Part shown: positions 28,247-37,083 of the stretch, in pieces
Layout of the letters: each line of letters begins with the position of its first letter
How positions within the stretch are numbered: position 1 is the first letter of the stretch
Origin: Imbroritus primus
GTDB lineage: Bacteria > Pseudomonadota > Gammaproteobacteria > Burkholderiales > Burkholderiaceae
Length of the DNA stretch: 64,000 nt
Assembly: GCF_964332355.1 (NCBI RefSeq)
Contig: NZ_OZ201293.1
Coordinates: 2,232,001 to 2,296,000 of the forward strand
Direction: 5' to 3'
Position numbers and translations under genes: made by a program
The notes under the pieces: generated by a model
What the model was told of the DNA's origin: nothing
What the model saw: the letters and a program-made list of their open reading frames with translations, nothing else
Database searches by the model: none

Positions 28247-28918
28247 ATGACCTTTTCCATCATCGCACGCTGCCCGGCCACCGGCCAGTTTGGTGCCGCC
28301 GTGGCGTCCTCCTCGCCGGCGGTCGCCTCGCGCTGCATCCGCGGCCGCAAGGGCGTCGGCGCAGCCGCCAGCCAGAACATCACCGATCCGGATCTGGGTC
28401 CGCTCGCCCTCGACCTGATGGCCAGCGGCCTGACGCCGGAACAGGCCATCGCCGAGCTGCAGAAACGTCCCTTCGTCGAATACCGCCAGCTCATGGCCAT
28501 CGACGCACACAACCCGCCAGTGATCTTCACCGGCGCGCAGTGCCTGGGCACCCTGGCCAGCGCCACCGGCACGCACGCTGCCTGTGCTGGCAACATGCTG
28601 GCCACGCGCGACGTACCGCAAGCCATGCTGACAGCCTTCGAGCAAGCCGAAGGCGCGCTGGCGGAACGACTGATGCAGGCGATGCTGGCCGGCCAGGCTG
28701 CCGGTGGCGAGGAAGGTCCGGTGCATTCGGCCGGCCTGCTGGTCTACGATGCGCAGAACTGGCCTGTCGTTGACCTGCGCCTTGATTGGGTGGAAAACGA
28801 CCCGGTCCAGGCGCTCTACGCCACCTGGCAGGTGTACGCCCCGCAACAGCAGGCCTACATCACGCGAGCGCTCGATCCGCGCGCTGCGCCCAGCTTCGGT
28901 GTGCCCGGAAATCTCTGA
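28247..28918 (+). CDS. DUF1028 (Ntn-hydrolase-like) protein
   Basis: A 223-residue protein of the DUF1028 family. It begins MTFSIIARCPATGQFG and continues through AVASSSPAVASRC and GAAASQNITDPDLG, all near-invariant in the family as I know it. The fold is thought to be that of N-terminal-nucleophile hydrolases. If the initiator Met is removed, Thr2 would be the N-terminal nucleophile; this is inference. Members often lie beside RidA and amidohydrolase genes, as here, and may cleave an amide or related bond. Confidence 0.9.
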   Translation: MTFSIIARCPATGQFGAAVASSSPAVASRCIRGRKGVGAAASQNITDPDLGPLALDLMASGLTPEQAIAELQKRPFVEYRQLMAIDAHNPPVIFTGAQCLGTLASATGTHAACAGNMLATRDVPQAMLTAFEQAEGALAERLMQAMLAGQAAGGEEGPVHSAGLLVYDAQNWPVVDLRLDWVENDPVQALYATWQVYAPQQQAYITRALDPRAAPSFGVPGNL

Positions 28919-29028
28919 GCGGACCGACGCGTCGCACGGTATTGCGGCGGCGCCGGCCGGACCGTCGGCGCTCGAAAGGGCCAACGTTCTCCAGTACACT
29001 GGATCGTTGACCTTTTCTTGACCCCGAC

Positions 29029-29994
29029 ATGCTCAATCGCATTTCCCTGCGCCAGATGGAATATTTCGTCGCGACGGCGAAACATGGCAGCATCGCCGCC
29101 GCGTCGACCCAGATCCATATCTCGTCCCCCTCGATCTCCGCGGCCATTGCCCACATCGAGGCGGAACTCGGCGTGCAGCTATTCGTGCGCCATCCGTCCA
29201 AGGGCCTCGGCCTGACCACCATCGGCATGCAAGTCCTGCAGCATTGTGAAGATGTGCTCGAGCGGTCGTCGCAACTCTACGAAATCGCCTCGGATTCGAG
29301 CGATGTGGTTCAGGGTAGCCTGCGGGTGGGCAGCTTTCATTCGCTCACAGCCATGATCGCACCGGAAATCATCTTCGGCTTTTCCCGCGCCTTCGAGAAA
29401 ATCGACCTGCAGATGGTCGAGGGCGACCAGGAAGTCCTCATGAACAAGCTCCATGCGCTCGAGATCGATGTGGCGCTCACGTACGACCTACACCTGAGCG
29501 ATGACATCGAGTTCGAGAGCCTGGCCACGCTGCCACCCTATGTGCTAGTGAGCGAGGTCCACCCGCTGGCGCAGCAGAAAGTCGTCTCCTTCGAGGAACT
29601 GGCACCCCAGCCGTACGTCCTGCTCGACCTGCCGATGAGCCGCGACTATTTCGCTTCGCTATTCGAACAGGCCGGCGTGACGCCGAACATCGTGGCGCGT
29701 TCGCAGTCCGCGGAAACGGTCCGCTCAATGGTCGCCAACGGGATCGGCTACACGCTTTTCAACGTGCGCCCCAAGTCCAACCAATCGCTCGACGGCAAGC
29801 GCATGGTGCGCGTCCGCCTGGTCGGCAACCACAGGCCCATGCTACTCGGCCTGGCGACGTACAAGCCGATGAAGCAGTCGAAGCTGACGCGGATGTTCAT
29901 GGAGCGCTGCCGTGCCTACATCTCCGACCAGTACATCCCGGGCATGAGCGCACCGAGCTTCTTCGATCCACATTTATTAGGGCCAGCGCCCTGA
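29029..29994 (+). CDS. LysR-family transcriptional regulator
   Basis: A 321-residue regulator with an N-terminal winged helix (ISLRQMEYFVATAKHGSIAAAS, then SPSISAAIAHIEAELGVQLF) and a C-terminal two-lobed ligand-binding domain from about residue 92 (GSLRVGSFHSLTAMIAPEII). It lies inside the RidA operon, 110 bases after DUF1028 and 69 bases before the M20 gene, rather than divergent from its targets. It probably controls the island, with the ligand being the imported compound or an intermediate. Confidence 0.92.
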   Translation: MLNRISLRQMEYFVATAKHGSIAAASTQIHISSPSISAAIAHIEAELGVQLFVRHPSKGLGLTTIGMQVLQHCEDVLERSSQLYEIASDSSDVVQGSLRVGSFHSLTAMIAPEIIFGFSRAFEKIDLQMVEGDQEVLMNKLHALEIDVALTYDLHLSDDIEFESLATLPPYVLVSEVHPLAQQKVVSFEELAPQPYVLLDLPMSRDYFASLFEQAGVTPNIVARSQSAETVRSMVANGIGYTLFNVRPKSNQSLDGKRMVRVRLVGNHRPMLLGLATYKPMKQSKLTRMFMERCRAYISDQYIPGMSAPSFFDPHLLGPAP

Positions 29995-30063
29995 AGCGCC
30001 AGCCACACCGTGCGATGCCGTATTGAGCACCGCATCCGGCGCCGCCCTCCCCAAAGGCCAAAC

Positions 30064-31239
30064 ATGGAAAATAAGACTCCCTCCACAAGCGTCTCACTAC
30101 TGGAAACCCTCGTTTCCTTTGCCTCGGTGTCCCTGACACCGAACATTGGACTCATTCACAAGGTCCAGGAAATCCTGGCGGAAGCCGGCATCGCGTCGAC
30201 GCTGGCTCCCGATCCAGAGGACCCTACCCGCTCCAACCTGTTCGCCACGGTGGGGCCAGAAGGCGTGCCCGGCGTCCTGCTCTCCGGCCACACCGATGTG
30301 GTGCCGGTCGAAGGCCAGCCGTGGACTTCGCCCCCTTTTGAGGCAACGCACCGGGATGGGCGCATCTATGGCCGCGGCACGTCCGACATGAAAGGATTCG
30401 TCGCCTGCGCCATCATGGCCATGGTGGCAGCCGCCAAGCGCCCCCTGAAGCGCCCCTTGCAGCTGGCACTGTCCTTCGACGAGGAAATCGGTTGCGTGGG
30501 CGTGCGCCACCTGCTGCGCCGCCTGGAGGGTTCGCTGCCCGCACCATACTTGTGCATCGTCGGCGAACCGACCCTGATGCGCATCGGCACGGGTCACAAG
30601 GGCAAGGCGGCATACCGCGCGGTATGCTGCGGCCAGGCTGGTCACTCGGGCCTCGCTCCGCGCTTCTTCAATGCCATTCACATGGCCAGCGACCTGGTGG
30701 CCTCGATGCGCGACGTGCAGCGCGAACTGGCGGAGAGCGGCCCGCGCGAGGAAGGCTACGGTGTGCCTTACACCACGGTCCATGCGGGCGTGATCAAGGG
30801 CGGCCGCGCGCTGAATATCGTGCCGAGCGAATGCGAGGTGAGTTTCGAGATCCGCAATGTGTCGGAAGACAAGCCCGAGGCGATCCTGCAGCGCATCCTG
30901 GAGCGGCTGACCGCGCGCGTGCAGAACGAGGCCCTGGACCCCGCGGCCCCCCTGCCGGAAATCCAGATGACCAACAGCTACCCGAGCCTGAACACGCGGG
31001 AGGATTCGCCCGCCGTCGACCTGCTCGTCTCCCTGCTTCCGCCTGGTACGCCATGCACCAAGGTGGATTACGGTAGCGAAGGCGGCCTGTTCAAGCAAAG
31101 CTGGAACGAGACCCCGGTACTGATCTGCGGCCCTGGCAGCATCGAGGTCGCGCACAAGGCGGACGAGTATGTGGAACTGACGCAGATTGAAGCCTGCGAC
31201 CGTATGCTGGCCGGCCTCGTCGACTTCCTCTGCAAGTGA
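30064..31239 (+). CDS. M20 peptidase family, acetylornithine-deacetylase-like
   Basis: A 391-residue zinc amidohydrolase similar to ArgE and DapE. Metal ligands are visible in LLSGHTDVVPV (His), RGTSDMKGF (bridging Asp), SFDEEIGCVG (catalytic Glu pair) and GEPTLMRIG. The dimerisation domain follows, and YGSEGGLFKQSW supplies a late ligand region. The ATG at 30064 fits family length. ArgE itself is unlikely to be needed here: the gene sits in a catabolic context with RidA, DUF1028 and a transporter, so deacylation of an N-acyl amino compound is more likely. Confidence 0.88.
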   Translation: MENKTPSTSVSLLETLVSFASVSLTPNIGLIHKVQEILAEAGIASTLAPDPEDPTRSNLFATVGPEGVPGVLLSGHTDVVPVEGQPWTSPPFEATHRDGRIYGRGTSDMKGFVACAIMAMVAAAKRPLKRPLQLALSFDEEIGCVGVRHLLRRLEGSLPAPYLCIVGEPTLMRIGTGHKGKAAYRAVCCGQAGHSGLAPRFFNAIHMASDLVASMRDVQRELAESGPREEGYGVPYTTVHAGVIKGGRALNIVPSECEVSFEIRNVSEDKPEAILQRILERLTARVQNEALDPAAPLPEIQMTNSYPSLNTREDSPAVDLLVSLLPPGTPCTKVDYGSEGGLFKQSWNETPVLICGPGSIEVAHKADEYVELTQIEACDRMLAGLVDFLCK

Positions 31240-31306
31240 ACTGAACCGGGGGCGGCATGTCCGGTGCATGGCACCGACGTGCCGCCATGCCTGCCCCGCA
31301 AGTTCA
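31237..31306. terminator. Large inverted repeat between converging genes
   Basis: Nested arms TGAACT/AGTTCA, GGGG-GGCATG/CATGCC-CCCC and an inner CGGTGC/GCACCG form one long hairpin that includes the stop codons of both converging genes (M20 on plus, hydroxyacid oxidase on minus). It lacks a T tract but is strong enough to act as a shared transcript end or 3' stabiliser. Confidence 0.55.
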
Positions 31307-32449
31307 GTAGGGATTCAGCAGGATGCCGCGATTGACTTCGCGGATGTCGGTCTTGCCACAGAATGCCATGGAGAGATCCAGCTCGTTGCGGATGATCTCC
31401 AGTGCGGTTGTCACGCCCCGCTCGCCGAACGCACCCAGGCCATACATCATGGCGCGGCCAATATAGGTGCCCCGCGCCCCAAGCGCGATGGCGCGCAGCA
31501 CGTCCTGGCCCGAACGAATCCCGCCGTCCATGTGCACTTCCACACGATCGCCGACCGCTGCCACGATACGCGGCAGGGTGGAGATGGAGGATGCGGCGCC
31601 GTCCAGCTGACGCCCGCCGTGGTTCGATACGATGATGGCGTCGGCGCCGCTCTCCACGGCCAGCCGCGCATCCTCCGGATCCTGGATGCCCTTGACGATC
31701 AGCTTGCCGCCCCAGTGCTTCTTGATCCACTCCACGTCCTGCCACGACAGGCGCGGATCGAACTGTTCACGGGTCCACTCCACCAGCGAGCCGATGTTGT
31801 CGACCCCCTTGGCATGGCCGACGATATTGCCGAAATGGCGGTGCTTGGTGCCGAGCATGCCCAGGCACCAGCGCGGCTTGGTGGCGAGATTCAGGAGATT
31901 ACGCAACGTCGGCTTGGGCGGCGTGGACAGGCCGTTCTTCTTGTCCTTGTGGCGCTGGCCGAATACCTGCAGATCCATGGTCACGACCAGCGCCGAGCAA
32001 TTGGCGGCCTTGGCGCGGTCGATCAGGTTCTCGACAAAGCTCTTGTCGCGCAGCACGTACAGCTGGAACCAGAACGGATGGCGTCCGGTTGCCTCGGCTA
32101 CCGCCTCGATCGGGCAGATGCTCATGGTGGACAGCGTGAACGGAATGCCATGCTTCTTGGCTGCGCGCGCCGCCAGGATTTCGCCGTCGGCGTACTGCAT
32201 GCCGGTCAGCCCGGTCGGGGCGATCGCCACCGGCATGCTGACCGGCTGGCCCACCATGGTGGTCGCAGTGCTGCGCTCGGTGATGTCGACGGCCACGCGC
32301 TGGCGGAATTCGAGGCGCTGGAAATCCGCCTCGTTGGCGCGATAGGTATATTCGGTCCAAGAGCCGCCATCGACGTAGTCGTAGAACATGCGCGGCACGC
32401 GCTTTCTCGCCACGCGGCGCAGGTCTTCAATGCACGTCATTTCGGCCAT
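31304..32449 (-). CDS. FMN-dependent alpha-hydroxy-acid oxidase/dehydrogenase (LldD family)
   Basis: A 381-residue TIM-barrel flavoenzyme that oxidises 2-hydroxy acids to 2-oxo acids. N-terminal ARKRVPRMFYDYVDGGS, the FMN-binding VAIAPTGLTGM, the catalytic SNHGGRQLDG (His as base, Arg binding the carboxylate) and IGRAMMYGLGAFGE are all family hallmarks. The substrate could be lactate, glycolate, mandelate or a compound specific to this pathway. AGGGGAG precedes the ATG. It follows the monooxygenase gene and its terminator. It may work with the GhrA-like reductase at the other end of the island. Confidence 0.93.
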   Translation of the reverse strand: MAEMTCIEDLRRVARKRVPRMFYDYVDGGSWTEYTYRANEADFQRLEFRQRVAVDITERSTATTMVGQPVSMPVAIAPTGLTGMQYADGEILAARAAKKHGIPFTLSTMSICPIEAVAEATGRHPFWFQLYVLRDKSFVENLIDRAKAANCSALVVTMDLQVFGQRHKDKKNGLSTPPKPTLRNLLNLATKPRWCLGMLGTKHRHFGNIVGHAKGVDNIGSLVEWTREQFDPRLSWQDVEWIKKHWGGKLIVKGIQDPEDARLAVESGADAIIVSNHGGRQLDGAASSISTLPRIVAAVGDRVEVHMDGGIRSGQDVLRAIALGARGTYIGRAMMYGLGAFGERGVTTALEIIRNELDLSMAFCGKTDIREVNRGILLNPY

Positions 32450-32464
32450 GGAACGCTCCCCCTG

Positions 32465-32504
32465 AAAAAAACAAAAAGCTGCCGGATCATGTCGATCCGG
32501 CAGC
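32465..32504 (-). terminator. Rho-independent terminator after the monooxygenase gene
   Basis: The arms GCTGCCGGATC (32478-32488) and GATCCGGCAGC (32494-32504) form an 11-bp stem with a 5-base loop. On the minus strand the hairpin is followed by TTTTTGTTTTTTT, a textbook T tract. It ends the monooxygenase transcript, so the hydroxyacid oxidase just downstream needs its own promoter or read-through. Confidence 0.9.
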
Positions 32505-32559
32505 CCGTGCGTGCGGCCCGTTACGACTGTCGGGTCATCACGCGGCGTTAAACACGGCC

Positions 32560-33813
32560 TTACGACCGGTCATAAGTGTAGTAGCCGTTTTGCAGCACGA
32601 TGTGGTCAGCGATGTATTTCGCATCGTGCCACACGCCGTAGATGAACGACGAAGCACGGTTGACCAGGTTCGGCAGACCCAGGAAATAAATGCCGCCCTC
32701 CGCCGAGATACCGCGCTTGTGGAAGGGATTGCCATTCTCGTCGAAGGCGTTCTTCACGTTCAGCCACTTGAAATCGAACTTGAAGCCCGTGGCCCACAGA
32801 ATTGTGGTGATACCGGCTTCGGCGAGGTTCAGGCTGAGGATCGGGTTCGTCAGGCATTCCGGATCCGGCAGCAGTTTCCAGGCCTCGGGTTCCGGCGGGA
32901 AGTCGAGGCCGTTTTCGGCGATGTACTCATCCGCTTCGCGCAGCACGTCGAAGTAGGCACGGTCGCCCTCGGCGATGTTCTCGGGCAGGCCCGGTTCGAA
33001 CGTGATGACGCCATCCTTGTAGGACTGGGTCAGGCCGACCAGATTGATACCCGAATGCGCCAGACGGCGGAAATCCACGGTCTTGCCGCCTTCGTAGCCG
33101 CTCACGGCAAACGCGACGTGCGCCTTCTTCGGGCGGATCTTCACCTCGTCCCACAGGCCGAGTGCACCCAGCCACCATACGTAGTCACGGCCACGGTACG
33201 AGCGCGGCGGCCGATAATGCTCGCCCACCGACAGATACACGGTCTTGCCGGCCTGGCGCAGTTCTTCGGCGATCTGCGAGCCCGACGCGCCAGCGCCCAC
33301 CACCAGTACCGCGCCTTCCGGCAGTTGGCCCGGGTTCTTGTAGGCGGAGGAATGCAGCTGGTGAACCTTTTCGGTTTCCGGCACGATGTGCGGATAGGCC
33401 GGGATCTGGAACGGACCGGTCGCAGCCACTACGTTGGCGGCTTCGATCACGCCTTCGGACGTCGTGACCTTGAAGCCAGGGCGGCCCTGGTGGCGTTCCA
33501 CCAGTTTGACTTCCACGCCAGTACGCACCGGCGCCTTCAGCATCTTGGCGTAGTCTTCGAAGTACTGCGCCATGCGCTCCTTCGGCGGAAAAGCCTCGGG
33601 CGAGATGCCCTCGAATTTCAATCCCGGAAAGCGGTCATGCCAGGCCGGCCCGTTCGCGACCAGAGAATCCCAACGTTCCGAACGCCAGCGTTCTGCGATC
33701 CGGCTACGCTCCAGCACGACATGGGGCACGCCCATCTGGGCAAGATGCTCGCTCATGGCGATGCCTGCCTGGCCAGCTCCGACCACAACGGTGTTGATTT
33801 TTTCCACTGACAT
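32560..33813 (-). CDS. Flavin-containing monooxygenase-like NAD(P)/FAD protein
   Basis: A 417-residue protein with two Rossmann motifs, VVVGAGQAGIAMSEHL (FAD) at residues 9-24 and VLVVGAGASGSQIAEEL (NADPH) near 165. Between them lies KVHQLHSSAYKNP, related to the FMO/Baeyer-Villiger fingerprint. FMOs oxygenate soft nucleophiles such as amine nitrogen or sulfur. Here it could N-oxygenate the imported compound to start its cleavage (inference). AGGA precedes the ATG. It is divergent from the transporter ATPase gene across 405 bases and ends at a strong terminator. Confidence 0.88.
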   Translation of the reverse strand: MSVEKINTVVVGAGQAGIAMSEHLAQMGVPHVVLERSRIAERWRSERWDSLVANGPAWHDRFPGLKFEGISPEAFPPKERMAQYFEDYAKMLKAPVRTGVEVKLVERHQGRPGFKVTTSEGVIEAANVVAATGPFQIPAYPHIVPETEKVHQLHSSAYKNPGQLPEGAVLVVGAGASGSQIAEELRQAGKTVYLSVGEHYRPPRSYRGRDYVWWLGALGLWDEVKIRPKKAHVAFAVSGYEGGKTVDFRRLAHSGINLVGLTQSYKDGVITFEPGLPENIAEGDRAYFDVLREADEYIAENGLDFPPEPEAWKLLPDPECLTNPILSLNLAEAGITTILWATGFKFDFKWLNVKNAFDENGNPFHKRGISAEGGIYFLGLPNLVNRASSFIYGVWHDAKYIADHIVLQNGYYTYDRS

Positions 33814-34218
33814 TTGAATTTCCTAGAAATAATCGCCCCGGGCAATCGCGCGGCGCGGAAGCATCGACGGCGAGGCGCGCTGGCGCCATGGCAAAATGTC
33901 CGATCGATGGCGGCCAGTTTGATGAAGCCCGCATCGTTTGAGAATCACGTTTTTCAGACTCAGGGCTTAGGAAAAAGTAAAGCGCCGGCCAAGACCTGCG
34001 GTTTTCCCTGATACCCGCCTGTAACAAGGCATTCCAGGCGGTGGGAGGACCCATGGCTGCGCCCCGCGACCGGCATTTCGTTTTTTCCGAGGGACCACAT
34101 CAGTTTCCGCAAAGGCAGGATGCCGGCGGTTTGCCGTATCCTGCCAGCCAGTACCGGGCCGCCCGACGCCTTTGGCCGCGGCCTGCCGCACGGCTTACTT
34201 TTTCTTCAGCGTACAACC
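33814..34218. promoter_or_regulatory. Divergent control region between monooxygenase and ATPase operons
   Basis: A gene-free stretch that must carry promoters in both directions. Its clearest structure is an inverted repeat at 34114-34145: outer arms GGCAGGAT/ATCCTGCC and inner arms CGGC/GCCG around GGTTT, about 75 bases upstream of the ATPase ATG. It could be an operator or a 5' leader hairpin. Otherwise I see nothing identifiable. Confidence 0.5.
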
Positions 34219-35379
34219 ATGAACGTCGCCAACTCCGCACCTGCCGCCCAGCACAACGACCCCCAGGCCGATACTGCCGTCAGCCTGCAACGGGTGGTCA
34301 AGAAGTACCACGATCTCACGGTGCTGCATGAGCTCTCACTGAACATCCGTCGCGGGGAATTCCTCACATTGCTGGGCCCGTCCGGCTGCGGCAAGACGAC
34401 CCTCCTGAATCTCATCGCCGGCTTTGCGGAAGCCAATACCGGCGAGATCTTTATCGACGGCCAGCCGGTTACCAGCGAGCCGCCGCACAAGCGGCAGATC
34501 GGCATTGTGTTCCAGAACTACGCGCTGTTCCCGCACATGACCGTCGAGAAAAACATCGGCTATGGCCTGCGCATGCGGGGTGTGGGCAAGGATGAAATCG
34601 CCCAGCGCGTGAAGCAGGCAATGGGCATGGTGAAACTCGACGGGCTCGGCCACCGCAAGCCCCGCGAACTATCGGGCGGCCAGCAGCAACGTGTCGCGCT
34701 GGCGCGCGCACTGGTGATCCAGCCCAAAGTGCTGCTGCTGGACGAGCCGTTCTCGGCGCTCGACAAGAACCTGCGCGGCTCGATGCAGGTCGAGATCCGC
34801 GAGATCCAGCGCCGCCTGGGCCTGACCACCGTGTTCGTGACGCACGACCAGGGCGAGGCGCTGGCCATGTCCGACCGGATCGCCGTGATGTCGGGCGGTG
34901 TCATCCGCCAGATCGCTGCGCCCGAGGATCTGTACCAGAGCCCGCAGGACCCGTTCGTCGCGTCGTTCCTCGGCGATGTCAACATCCTGCCCGCGCACTA
35001 CCACGGCCAGACGGCAACCGAGGTGCAGCTGCGCCTGGGCTCCGGGCTCGTCAGCTTCCCGCGCTCACGCCTGGCTGATGCCTCGCACAACGGGGAACGG
35101 CTCGACGTATACGTGCGCCCGGAACACATCACGCTCGAGAACCTGCATTCCGGCTCGGTCCTGAGCGGAACGGTGATCAATCACGTCTACCAGGGCGACC
35201 ACATCGATACCTTCATCGATGTGGATATTCCGATGGCGGCCCGCCAGGTCGTCACGGTCCGCAATGCCGGCCTGGGCGCCATGCAGCGCTGGCCGATCGG
35301 CTCCGTGGCGGGACTGGTCCTGCCCACCGAAGGCGTCAGCATCTTCAGCCCGCAGAAGCGGGAAGCCAAAGCAGCCTGA
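34219..35379 (+). CDS. ABC transporter ATP-binding protein, polyamine (PotA) type
   Basis: A 386-residue ATPase with Walker A LLGPSGCGKTTLLNLIAG, signature LSGGQQQRVALARAL, Walker B VLLLDEPFSALD and switch FVTHDQGEAL. A C-terminal TOBE-like regulatory domain starts near residue 300, as in PotA/FbpC. It is the only ATPase that fits the binding protein and two permeases encoded at 24.5-27.3 kb, which lack one; the split is unusual. The ATG at 34219 is chosen because the upstream reading is not conserved-looking. It leads an operon of five genes. Confidence 0.92.
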   Translation: MNVANSAPAAQHNDPQADTAVSLQRVVKKYHDLTVLHELSLNIRRGEFLTLLGPSGCGKTTLLNLIAGFAEANTGEIFIDGQPVTSEPPHKRQIGIVFQNYALFPHMTVEKNIGYGLRMRGVGKDEIAQRVKQAMGMVKLDGLGHRKPRELSGGQQQRVALARALVIQPKVLLLDEPFSALDKNLRGSMQVEIREIQRRLGLTTVFVTHDQGEALAMSDRIAVMSGGVIRQIAAPEDLYQSPQDPFVASFLGDVNILPAHYHGQTATEVQLRLGSGLVSFPRSRLADASHNGERLDVYVRPEHITLENLHSGSVLSGTVINHVYQGDHIDTFIDVDIPMAARQVVTVRNAGLGAMQRWPIGSVAGLVLPTEGVSIFSPQKREAKAA

Positions 35380-35393
35380 GAGAACACATCACC

Positions 35394-36392
35394 ATGACCA
35401 CGCTCCCCCGTTCCATGCAAGCCATCATCGCCCGTGAACCCGGCGACGCCAGCGTGCTGACGCTGGCCGAACGTCCGATGCCCGAACCCAAGGCCGGCGA
35501 AGTCCTGCTGCGTGTACGCGCCGCCGGCGTCAACCGGCCCGACATCATGCAGCGGCAGGGCATTGCCAAGCCGGCGCCCGGCATCACCGATGTGCTCGGC
35601 CTGGAAGTGTGCGGCGACGTGGTCGCCTGCGGACCTGGCGTGGATACCCAGCTGATGGGCAAGCGCCTGATGAGCCTGGTACCGGGCGGCGGCTATGCAC
35701 CATGGTGCACGGCGCCGGTCGACCAGTCGTTCATCGCCCCCGACAATCTTTCCGATGCCGAGGCGGCTGCCCTGCCGGAAGGACTGTTCACCGTGTGGCA
35801 CAACCTGTTCGAACTGGGCCGCCTCGCCATGGGCGAAACCGTGCTGATCCACGGCGCCGCCGGCGGCATCGGCACGCTCGCCATCCAGATGGCGCGCGCG
35901 GCCGGCGCGACCGTCATCGTGACGGACAACGACGAAGCCCGTTTTGCCGAACTGCGCGCCCTGGGCGCCGATGCGACGATCTGCTGGCCGACCACCGATT
36001 TCTCCAAGGCTGCCCTGGAGTACACCGAAGGGCGCGGCGTGGACGTGGTCATCGACATCGTCGGCGGCGACTATGTGCGCCGCAATCTGGACGCCATGGC
36101 CTTTGGCGGCCGCCATGTCAGCCTGTCGTTCATGCAGGGCTCGGCGGTCACCGTCGAACTGCTCACGCTGATGCAGCGCCAGATCAGCCTGCACTCATCG
36201 ACCATGCGTCCGCAAACGCACTACGAAAAGACGCGCATGGCCCAAAGCGTGACGCGTCATGTGCTGCCGCTGCTGAAGAGCGGGCGGATCAAGCCGCGCA
36301 TTCACGCCACCTTCCCGCTGGCGGAAGCGGTGGCCTCGCACGTGACGCTGGAAAGCGGCAAGGTGTTCGGCAAGCTGGTCCTGATTCCCTGA
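35394..36392 (+). CDS. NAD(P)H:quinone oxidoreductase, zinc-free MDR family (PIG3-like)
   Basis: A 332-residue medium-chain reductase without zinc ligands. Family marks are VRAAGVNRPDIMQRQG near residue 45, the NADPH-binding IHGAAGGIGTLAIQMARA near 155 and VVIDIVGGDYV. It would reduce a quinone or an activated double bond in the cytoplasm. It starts 14 bases after the ATPase gene. An internal ATG at 35415 (MQAIIAREPG) is an alternative start. In this operon it may reduce an enone intermediate, but that is speculative. Confidence 0.9.
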   Translation: MTTLPRSMQAIIAREPGDASVLTLAERPMPEPKAGEVLLRVRAAGVNRPDIMQRQGIAKPAPGITDVLGLEVCGDVVACGPGVDTQLMGKRLMSLVPGGGYAPWCTAPVDQSFIAPDNLSDAEAAALPEGLFTVWHNLFELGRLAMGETVLIHGAAGGIGTLAIQMARAAGATVIVTDNDEARFAELRALGADATICWPTTDFSKAALEYTEGRGVDVVIDIVGGDYVRRNLDAMAFGGRHVSLSFMQGSAVTVELLTLMQRQISLHSSTMRPQTHYEKTRMAQSVTRHVLPLLKSGRIKPRIHATFPLAEAVASHVTLESGKVFGKLVLIP

Positions 36393-36405
36393 GGTCGGCC
36401 AGCCA

Positions 36406-37023
36406 ATGAAACTGCTTTTCGCTCCGACTTCGCCGTTCGTGCGCAAGGTCATGGCCTGTGCCCATCTCACGGGACAGGTGGAACAGATCGAACTGCTGGA
36501 CAGCGCGGCCCATCCGGTGCGGCGCGATCCGCGCATCGCTGCCCACAATCCGCTCGCCAAGGTGCCGACACTGATCCTCGCGGATGGCCAGGCGCTGTAT
36601 GACAGCCGGGTGATCTGCGAATACCTGGCGAGCCGGGCAGGTAGTACGTCCATCTTCCCCACGGCAGGTCCGGCACGCTGGACAGCCCTGACACGCCAGG
36701 CCCTTGGCGACGGCCTGCTCGACGCAGCGCTGCTCGCACGCTACGAACTGACGGCACGGCCCACGGAAGTGCAATGGCCGACGTGGCGCGAAGCACTACT
36801 GACCAAGGTAAGTGCCTGCCTCGCATCGATTGACGCCATCGCACCGGAGCTGTCGACCGAACAGCCAACCATCGGCGAGATCACCATTGGCTGCGGACTG
36901 GGGTATCTCGACTTCCGTTTCCCCGAGTTCGACTGGCGCGCCGGGCACGCCAATGCGGCCCGATGGAACGAAGCTTTCCAGCGCCTGCCGGCGATGCAGG
37001 CCACCCGCCCGTATGAAACTTGA
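36406..37023 (+). CDS. Glutathione S-transferase family protein
   Basis: A 205-residue protein with an N-terminal thioredoxin-like domain beginning MKLLFAPTSPFVRKVM, where the serine at the start of the first helix is the likely glutathione-activating residue. NPLAKVPTLILADGQALYDS holds the cis-Pro and the glutathione-gripping Asp-Ser. The second domain is helical. It lies 13 bases after the quinone oxidoreductase gene. Its role may be conjugation or isomerisation of a reactive pathway intermediate, but no substrate is evident. Confidence 0.9.
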   Translation: MKLLFAPTSPFVRKVMACAHLTGQVEQIELLDSAAHPVRRDPRIAAHNPLAKVPTLILADGQALYDSRVICEYLASRAGSTSIFPTAGPARWTALTRQALGDGLLDAALLARYELTARPTEVQWPTWREALLTKVSACLASIDAIAPELSTEQPTIGEITIGCGLGYLDFRFPEFDWRAGHANAARWNEAFQRLPAMQATRPYET

Positions 37024-37083
37024 ACGACGAGGCATGAACAACAAAAGCCTGAGCAATCAGGCTCGAACGACAAAGGTTGAGAC

